Below, piece by piece: positions 59,249-64,000 of a stretch of DNA of 64,000 nt. The notes beneath the pieces are model-generated. The model did not search any database. It was not told the DNA's origin and saw only the letters and a program-made list of their open reading frames with translations. The first letter of the stretch is position 1; every line of letters starts with the position of its first letter. Both the position numbers and the translations under genes were made by a program. The DNA lies in contig NZ_CP132294.1 in the NCBI RefSeq assembly GCF_030734285.1, positions 806,001-870,000 of the forward strand, in the 5' to 3' direction. This DNA is from Natronococcus sp. AD-5. GTDB lineage: Archaea; Halobacteriota; Halobacteria; Halobacteriales; Natrialbaceae.

Positions 59249-60517
59249 ATGCGGGGCATGAGCGTACGAACCATACTCGTCGTGGTTGTTGCACTGATGG
59301 TACTGGGCTCCGGCGGAGCCGCAGCCGTTGCAGCGGGTCCCGCTGCAATGAGTGCAGACGAGCACGACAACAACGACACAGCGGAAGACGAACAGGATGA
59401 CGCTCCTGACAGCGAGGAGCGAAACATAACTATCGAAAACGCGACAATCATCGTCCACGTCGGCGACATCAGCGACTTCGATGCTGACGACATGGAGGAC
59501 CAAATCGGTGACAACGTCACCGACGAAGAGGACGAGAACGTCACTGAAGAAGACGACAATGTCACTGACGATGGACTCGACGACAACGTCACCGACGAAG
59601 ACGACAACGTCACCGACAACGGCGTCGACGAAAATGGTCTAGATGACAACGTCACGGACGACGGATTCGACGACAACGTCACGGACGACGGCGTCGCCGA
59701 AGACGATAACGTCACGGACGAAGACGATAACGTCACGGACGAAGACGACAACGTCACCGACAACGGCGTCGACGAAAATGGTCTAGATGACAACGTCACC
59801 GACGAGGAGGATGAACTCGACGGCGACGGAGAGGTGCTGCACGTGACGATCGAGCAGGCGACCATCTTCGTCGTCGTCGGAGACGGCGACGGGGTAAGTG
59901 ACGAGACCGGTGACACCGGCGTCGCCGAAGATGACAACGTCACCGACGAAGGTGACAACGTCACCGAAGACTGTCCTGATGACGAGGACGACGTCAACGA
60001 CTTCGACGATAACGACTACGGTGACGAGAACGATACCGCCGACACCAGCCAGGATGACGAGAGCGGCGTCGATAACGCCCACGCCTTCGAAGGAACGATA
60101 AAAGTGACCATCGAGGAAGTGACCGTTATCGTCATCGACGATCAGCAGGACGGCGAACCCGTCGATGACGAACCCGTCGCCGAAGACGACAACGTCACTG
60201 ATGACGGATTCGACGACAACGTCACGGACGACGGCGTCGCCGAAGACGATAACGTCACCGACGAAGACGACAACGTCACTGATGACGGATTCGACGACAA
60301 CGTCACGGACGACGGCGTCGCCGAAGACGACAACGTCACGGACGAAGACGACAACGTTACCGATGACGAATTCGATGACAACGTGACCGACGACGGTGCC
60401 GCCGAAGACGATAACGTCACGGACGAAGACGACAATGTCACTGACGACAACGTCACCGACAATGGCGTCAGCGACAACGTCACCGACAACGGCGAGGAAG
60501 CGGCGACGTCCTGCTAG
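59249..60517 (+). CDS. Secreted repeat protein with dense N-glycosylation sequons
   Basis: 422 residues. Sec-type signal: RTILVVVVALMVLGSGGAAA with cleavage probably near AVAAGPAA. The mature protein has 25 Asn-Val-Thr tripeptides, mostly in DDNVTDD or EDDNVTDED units, plus Asn-Ile-Thr, Asn-Ala-Thr and two Asn-Asp-Thr, all N-X-S/T sequons for AglB. Three short beta-type segments punctuate the array at about residues 58-74 (NITIENATIIVHVGD), 196-212 (HVTIEQATIFVVVGD) and 283-300 (KVTIEEVTVIVID). One Cys at about 248 and a C-terminal Cys; no PGF-CTERM or membrane helix. Probably an extracellular, highly acidic glycoprotein. The call as secreted is firm; function unknown. Confidence 0.85.
   Translation: MRGMSVRTILVVVVALMVLGSGGAAAVAAGPAAMSADEHDNNDTAEDEQDDAPDSEERNITIENATIIVHVGDISDFDADDMEDQIGDNVTDEEDENVTEEDDNVTDDGLDDNVTDEDDNVTDNGVDENGLDDNVTDDGFDDNVTDDGVAEDDNVTDEDDNVTDEDDNVTDNGVDENGLDDNVTDEEDELDGDGEVLHVTIEQATIFVVVGDGDGVSDETGDTGVAEDDNVTDEGDNVTEDCPDDEDDVNDFDDNDYGDENDTADTSQDDESGVDNAHAFEGTIKVTIEEVTVIVIDDQQDGEPVDDEPVAEDDNVTDDGFDDNVTDDGVAEDDNVTDEDDNVTDDGFDDNVTDDGVAEDDNVTDEDDNVTDDEFDDNVTDDGAAEDDNVTDEDDNVTDDNVTDNGVSDNVTDNGEEAATSC
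59510..60500 (+). repeat. Coding short-repeat array (DNVTDD units)
   Basis: Degenerate 15-24 base units built on GACGACAACGTCAC recur throughout, some longer blocks being near-identical (for example around 59640-59690 and 60280-60330). All are in frame, so copy number can change without frameshift. Not CRISPR: spacers are coding and repeats are not dyad-like. Confidence 0.8.
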
Positions 60518-60680
60518 GAGTCACTCCGTACGGTAACCGACTCCTTCCGCAGCTCGTTTTATTTGCGAACGCACCCCCTCGACTCGAGCCTCGCGTTCGG
60601 CGAGAAACTCGGACCGACGGCGTACGAGGGAGTGAGACCGCGTTAGCTGAACGGGCGGCAGCAATTGCCGGACACAGACA

Positions 60681-60688
60681 CCATTATG
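60681..60688 (+). promoter_or_regulatory. TATA-like box of HEWD gene
   Basis: CCATTATG, 25-32 bases upstream of ATG 60713, supports that start. Confidence 0.45.
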
Positions 60689-60712
60689 TGCGTCGAGTTC
60701 GCACACCCGGTA

Positions 60713-60910
60713 ATGAACGCACAGGTACGAAAACCGACGATGCGGGTATGCGAGGAGTGCGGGCGAGCCGAGCGGTGGGACGAGGACCTCGAGGCGTGGC
60801 AACTCGTCCGCGAGGACGGCGAACGACAGACCGGGAACCCCCACTGCATTCACGAGTGGGACATCAACGGCGCTTTCAACCCGATTACGGGGACGATCAA
60901 CGGCGCGTAG
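60713..60910 (+). CDS. Small HEWD-family protein
   Basis: 65 residues from ATG 60713. One Cys pair in RVCEECGRAERWDEDLEAW, a third Cys in GNPHCIHEWDINGAFNPITG, the HEWD segment that names a haloarchaeal family. The three Cys and His could form a small metal site. No role known. Start supported by a TATA-like box; longer in-frame forms are possible. A dense run of small genes follows. Confidence 0.82.
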   Translation: MNAQVRKPTMRVCEECGRAERWDEDLEAWQLVREDGERQTGNPHCIHEWDINGAFNPITGTINGA

Positions 60911-61000
60911 CCGTCGCTCGCCATCGCGACTCTTCTCGGACTCTCGGAGCTACCCGGCGGTTCGACTACACTTTTGGCCGCGTCCGCCGTATCCGCGAGT

Positions 61001-61303
61001 ATGCCGACTACCTACGTCACGGCGCCGCCGGATGCGGCGGAGACGATCGCCGACACGCTGGTCGACGAGCGACTCGCCGCCTGCGTCAACCGACTCTCGA
61101 CGACTTCGACGTACCGGTGGGACGGCGAGATCCACCGCGACGACGAGGCGATACTGCTCGTCAAGACGACCGACGACGCTTACGACGCGCTCGTTTCCCG
61201 CGTTCGGGAGCTCCACCCCTACGACGTGCCCTGTATCGAGCGGTTCGACGAAGCGCACGTTCTCGAGTCGTTCGCGGACTGGCGAGCGGAGAGCGTCGAC
61301 TGA
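61001..61303 (+). CDS. cutA: Divalent-cation tolerance protein CutA
   Basis: 100 residues, the usual CutA1 length. Ferredoxin-like trimeric fold with TTYVTAPPDAAETIADTLVD, LAACVNRLSTTSTYRWDGEI (the conserved AACVN and YxWxGxI), ILLVKTTDDAYDALVSRVRE and HPYDVPCIERFD. Implicated in metal tolerance, but its exact role is unclear in archaea. TTTTGG about 27 bases upstream may be the TATA-like element. Confidence 0.93.
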   Translation: MPTTYVTAPPDAAETIADTLVDERLAACVNRLSTTSTYRWDGEIHRDDEAILLVKTTDDAYDALVSRVRELHPYDVPCIERFDEAHVLESFADWRAESVD

Positions 61304-61388
61304 CGATCGAGACGGATCGGCCGTCGAACGGCCGCCGCGGCGTCCCACGTGAGTCGGTGACAGGCGGCGACTGCCCGAAAAAGCAATC

Positions 61389-61395
61389 CTTAAAA
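61389..61395 (+). promoter_or_regulatory. TATA box of rpl11
   Basis: CTTAAAA lies 24-30 bases before ATG 61419. Confidence 0.6.
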
Positions 61396-61418
61396 CTCGC
61401 GCACGGGTTGTGACGGGT

Positions 61419-61895
61419 ATGGCTGGAACCATCGAAGTGCTCGTTCCGGGTGGCCAGGCTAACCCAGGCCCGCCGCTCGGTCCCGAGCTCGGACCGACTC
61501 CCGTCGACGTGCAGGCGGTCGTACAGCAGATCAACGACCAGACCGAAGCGTTCGACGGCACCGAAGTCCCCGTCACCGTCGAGTACGAAGACGACGGCTC
61601 CTTCGAGATCGACGTCGGCGTCCCACCGACGGCGGCGCTCGTCAAGGACGAGGCCGGGTTCGAAACCGGCAGCGGCGAGCCCCAGGAGGACTTCGTCGCG
61701 GACCTCTCCGTCGAACAGGTCAAGAAGATCGCCGAGCAGAAACACCCCGACCTGCTCGCCTACGATACGAAAAACGCCGCGAAGGAAGTCGTCGGCACCT
61801 GCGCCTCGATGGGCGTCACCATCGAGGGCGACGACGCTCGCGACTTCAAGCAGAAGGTCGACGACGGCGAGTACGACGACGTTCTGGCCGCGTAA
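61419..61895 (+). CDS. rpl11: Large-subunit ribosomal protein L11 (uL11)
   Basis: 158 residues. Opens MAGTIEVLVPGGQANPGPPL then GPELGPTPVDVQAVVQQIND, the archaeal L11 N-terminal domain (Pro-rich GPPLGP motif); the C-terminal domain contains LSVEQVKKIAEQKHPDLLAY and VVGTCASMGVTIEGDDARDF, which bind 23S rRNA. Start ATG 61419 preferred over an in-frame start at 61410. In haloarchaea L11 often stands apart from L1-L10-L12; here too no other ribosomal gene is close by. Confidence 0.97.
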   Translation: MAGTIEVLVPGGQANPGPPLGPELGPTPVDVQAVVQQINDQTEAFDGTEVPVTVEYEDDGSFEIDVGVPPTAALVKDEAGFETGSGEPQEDFVADLSVEQVKKIAEQKHPDLLAYDTKNAAKEVVGTCASMGVTIEGDDARDFKQKVDDGEYDDVLAA

Positions 61896-61989
61896 GACCT
61901 CGATATTCTTCGTTCTCGAGACGACTGACGATCGAGCGGCGACGAGCCCCGCGTGTCGCCGCCACGACCGGTTCCTGCTGCGCTCGCTC

Positions 61990-62371
61990 GAGAGCGCCGT
62001 CACACCCTCACGGCCGCCGTGTGAGCGCTCCGAATCGTCTTCGACTTCAATCCGGAGTTCGGTCGCGGTGGCGGGCTCGAGGTGCTCGAGCGGGCGGTCG
62101 CCGAAGGCGCGGGCGAACCGTTCGGCGCTCGATTCGTCCCTTCGGACGCGGGCAACTCGTTGAGCAACTGATCGCGGTCGTACTCCGCGAGGCGTGTCCA
62201 TCGCCGCGTTCAGGTCGTCGGTGTCGACGAGATACTCGAACGCGTCCAGTTCCGGTCCCCGGAAGGGCGCCTCGACGGTGAAGCGGTGGGAGTGTGGCGT
62301 CCCCGCGGGACCGGAATCGGGTCCCGTCAGATAGTGCTGGCGACGGACCGGGCGACCGAGACGGCGTACAG
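61990..62371 (-). pseudogene. Decayed 6-pyruvoyl-tetrahydropterin synthase/QueD-like gene
   Basis: Minus-strand fragments in changing frames align in order with a haloarchaeal PTPS-family protein: YAVSVARSVA (start codon now CTG at 62371), then QHYLTGPDSGPAGTPHSHRF and TVEAPFRGPELDAFEYLVDT with the metal-binding His pair, then LAEYDRDQLLNELP in another frame, then SSAERFARAFGDRPLEHLEP and ATATELRIEVED back in the second frame. At least three frameshifts plus a lost start codon show it is dead. PTPS-like proteins make pterin or deazapurine intermediates. No intact copy is in the window. Confidence 0.78.
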
Positions 62372-62453
62372 ACGTCAACCTGCGACGGGGATCGTGTAAA
62401 CTGCTCTACCGGCCGGCACTCGGTGGAAGCCGTGCGGAGAAAACTGGCGGGCG

Positions 62454-62603
62454 CTACTCGAATCGGAGGACGTGCGTCCATTCGTTGTCGCACTCGTCGC
62501 ACGTCAGCGTCGCCGTTACCTCCTCGCCCTGGCGTTCCTTTTCCACACGCTCCGCCGTTCCGGTCTCGCAGTTCGGGCACCGAGTCGTTATCTCCTCTTT
62601 CAT
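62454..62603 (-). CDS. 49-residue zinc-ribbon protein
   Basis: ATG at 62601-62603, TAG at 62454-62456. Sequence has CPNC at the start and CDEC near the end, separated by 22 residues with Glu/Lys-rich strands (ETGTAERVEKERQGEE), the outline of a zinc ribbon, ending NEWTHVLRFE. Codon usage is normal for the genome. Such ribbons resemble those of transcription factor S or DUF-type nucleic-acid binding proteins, but no partner is visible. Confidence 0.75.
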   Translation of the reverse strand: MKEEITTRCPNCETGTAERVEKERQGEEVTATLTCDECDNEWTHVLRFE

Positions 62604-62737
62604 GCTCTGGCCTCGATTCTCACCCTCCATCAAGGACCTGCTTGCATAGTACTAAGTCGCGACGAAGCGACTGTTCGGGCATCCGAGAAGGGGTTCGGTC
62701 GACGAGCGTCAGCGACGGTCGGAGCGCCGATCTACGG

Positions 62738-62902
62738 CTACTTTCCGTAGCGGATCGCCTGAAGTATCCAGAACAGGACGTAGCCGCCTTCGAAGAGCGC
62801 GGCGACGAACGCACCTCGGTCGGTGAGGGGAAGCAGGGTCGTGAGACTGATCTCGAGAAGCGCGTCTGTATCGTGAGGTACGCGCCGAACGAGAATCCAC
62901 AC
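62738..62902 (-). CDS. Possible small membrane-protein ORF or fragment
   Basis: GTG start 62900-62902, TAG at 62738-62740, 54 residues. Hydrophobic and natural-looking: LLEISLTTLLPLTDRGAFVA, ALFEGGYVLFWILQAIRYGK. Start codon doubtful, and it lies among pseudogenes, so it may be the tail of a former larger membrane protein. No family recognised. Confidence 0.4.
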   Translation of the reverse strand: MWILVRRVPHDTDALLEISLTTLLPLTDRGAFVAALFEGGYVLFWILQAIRYGK

Positions 62903-62932
62903 CGCTCGAGAACCGGAGGCGATAGCCGAACG

Positions 62933-63286
62933 CTACTCCCCGCTGCCGATCGAGATGTCAGAGAGCGTAATCTCGACGTTCTCGACGGTGACGTCGAGCC
63001 GGCACACCTCGTAGGTCGTGTCGTCGTACTCGACCGTCAGCCCCTCGGTCTGGATCGACAGCGAGTCGATCGTATGTGTTCGTTCTTCGATCGTTACCGA
63101 CGGGAGTCCGTCGCCCGTAATTTCAGCGCCGTCGATATGATACTCGTTGTCCTCGACCGAGACGACGACGCTGCCGAGTTGTTCGACGTCCGTTTCGCCG
63201 GTATCAGCGACTGCCGCCGTCGATAATCCGCCGAGGGTCATGGCGACGACGAGCGCTACTACGACGATTTGCGTGTACGAGCGCAT
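62933..63286 (-). CDS. Small secreted protein
   Basis: 117 residues from ATG 63284-63286. Sec signal: MRSYTQIVVVALVVAMTLGG then LSTAAVADTGE with an Ala-X-Ala-type cleavage site. The mature part is beta-rich: SVVVSVEDNEYHIDGAEITG, SVTIEERTHTIDSLSIQTEG, TVEYDDTTYEVCRLDVTVEN and VEITLSDISIGSG. One Cys. The alternating pattern VTIEERT and VTVENVEITL recalls the short beta segments of the 422-residue sequon protein (59249-60517), hinting at a shared extracellular fold; I rate that as tentative. A TATA-like CAATAAGT lies about 23-30 bases upstream. Confidence 0.78.
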   Translation of the reverse strand: MRSYTQIVVVALVVAMTLGGLSTAAVADTGETDVEQLGSVVVSVEDNEYHIDGAEITGDGLPSVTIEERTHTIDSLSIQTEGLTVEYDDTTYEVCRLDVTVENVEITLSDISIGSGE

Positions 63287-63504
63287 ACCTATATCTATTC
63301 ACCACAAACTTATTGACTGAATCGTCTGCATTATCAACGAATATAATACCTGTCTCGAACGAATATACAATCTCTTTCACACGATCGCGGTCGGCGTCCG
63401 AGCGCCGCCGGTCGGAGCGAGGGCGCACCGTGTGCGTTCGGACGACCGTGAAGAGGAGCGAACGCGTCGCAACCGGAGGAAACGGTCGGTACAGTGATCG
63501 TTCG

Positions 63505-64000
63505 CTCGTAAGTTAACAATACCTGCACCGCCTCGTCGGGATTTGCTTCGAGCGGTTCGTACGCCTCGCTCGCGTCCTCGAGCGGGAACTCGTGCGTGTA
63601 CAGCGGACGAGATCGAGGCGCTGCAACCAGTTCCAGACCGTCTCACGGCGGCGCTCGCGGCTCCACTGACCGGAGAGGCGGGGAGCGATCGCGCTCACCC
63701 GGCTGCTCCGGACGTCGATCCGGGCGGTGGAAGCGGCCCTCGAAGTCGACCGTCGCCGGCTTCGTCCCGTACCAGGAGCCGACGAGGACGCGTCCGTCGA
63801 ACCCGTCCTCGCCACGGCGCCGTCGAGCACATCCGGGTCACCGGAGAGTTCGTGGGTGAGATCAGCCGGTGAGACGGCGACGCCGTCGTCAGGAAGCCGA
63901 CGATTCCCCGACCGAAGACGGCGACGCGCTCGCCGAGCAGCGGTTGCCCGTCCAGCACGAACGTGACCGCCGTCTCGAGCGTGACGTAGCCGTACGAGAG
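63505..64000 (-). pseudogene. Decayed zinc-binding medium-chain dehydrogenase
   Basis: The gene reaches the right edge. In minus-strand order: GYVTLETAVTFVLDGQPLLG then ERVAVFGRGIVGF (Rossmann entry), a gap, PADLTHELSGDPDVLDGAV in another frame, TGFDGRVLVGSWYGTKPATV then DFEGRFHR, then RIDVRSSRVSAIAPRLSGQW and WNWLQRLDLV in a third frame, then HEFPLEDASEAYEPLEANPD and EAVQVLLTYE. These match the C-terminal half of a haloarchaeal zinc-dependent alcohol-dehydrogenase-like protein. Several frameshifts and an internal deletion make it a pseudogene. Confidence 0.8.

Noticed and set aside
59510-60500. CRISPR array
   Set aside because: Repeats are short, degenerate, coding and in frame; there are no regular unique spacers.
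59249-60517. Calling the sequon protein an S-layer glycoprotein
   Set aside because: It lacks PGF-CTERM, a transmembrane anchor and immunoglobulin-like domains, and its sequon density is far higher than known S-layer proteins.

Overview
The window is chromosomal DNA of a haloarchaeon (class Halobacteria). The evidence is a very GC-rich sequence, strongly Asp/Glu-rich proteins, TATA-like boxes about 24-30 bases upstream of mostly [16 protein letters not shown], Tat lipoproteins, a PGF-CTERM-type secreted protein, archaeal-type ribosomal protein L11, S-adenosylmethionine synthetase and ThiI, and several haloarchaea-specific small proteins. The genus cannot be fixed from sequence alone; gene content would suit the Natrialbales, which is inference.

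1-11 kb: a helicase/exonuclease pair resembling bacterial MrfA/MrfB, a thymidylate synthase-DHFR-kinase operon (thyA, folA, FN3K-like), a large thioredoxin-domain protein, a thioredoxin, leucine dehydrogenase, cysteine synthase and a Tat lipoprotein. 11-23 kb: a secreted beta-propeller protein, thiI, a DapA-family aldolase, an MFS carrier, archaeal metK (mat), a CYTH protein, an FKBP chaperone, a RAD55-like protein with a degenerate P-loop, and pyrB-pyrI. 23-31 kb: a UspA protein, a PRC-barrel-like protein with a duplicated acidic tail, enoyl-CoA hydratase and a Bat-type HTH regulator. Then comes a degraded stretch with a broken integrase beside tRNA-Lys, followed by an RCK-DHH phosphoesterase facing a CdpB-like PRC-barrel gene.

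31-46 kb: a candidate non-coding RNA, an ADP-forming acyl-CoA synthetase overlapping a Pta-like regulator gene, a znuA-znuC-znuB metal transporter operon, YbaK, a BrkB-like membrane protein, dpsA, a tiny gene under a DtxR-type box, a macrodomain protein, purM, and a TraB/site-2 protease operon. 46-59 kb: transporters, a NagD-type phosphatase, a methyltransferase carrying three tandem hairpins, a cupin, and a 992-residue protein with an actin-like N-terminus, a very long coiled coil and a C-terminal membrane anchor; then SHOCT, MOSC and ATP-type PEP carboxykinase. 59-64 kb: a secreted protein with 25 Asn-Val-Thr sequons, a HEWD protein, cutA, rpl11, small zinc-ribbon and secreted genes, and the decayed remains of a pterin-synthase-like gene and a zinc-dependent dehydrogenase.

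The most unusual items are the actin-like/coiled-coil/membrane fusion (52589-55567), the sequon-array protein (59249-60517), and short tandem perfect hairpins with 3-base loops placed in frame inside coding regions (983-1001, 18146-18186, 49693-49784). Function calls rest on motif recognition by eye; no database search was run.
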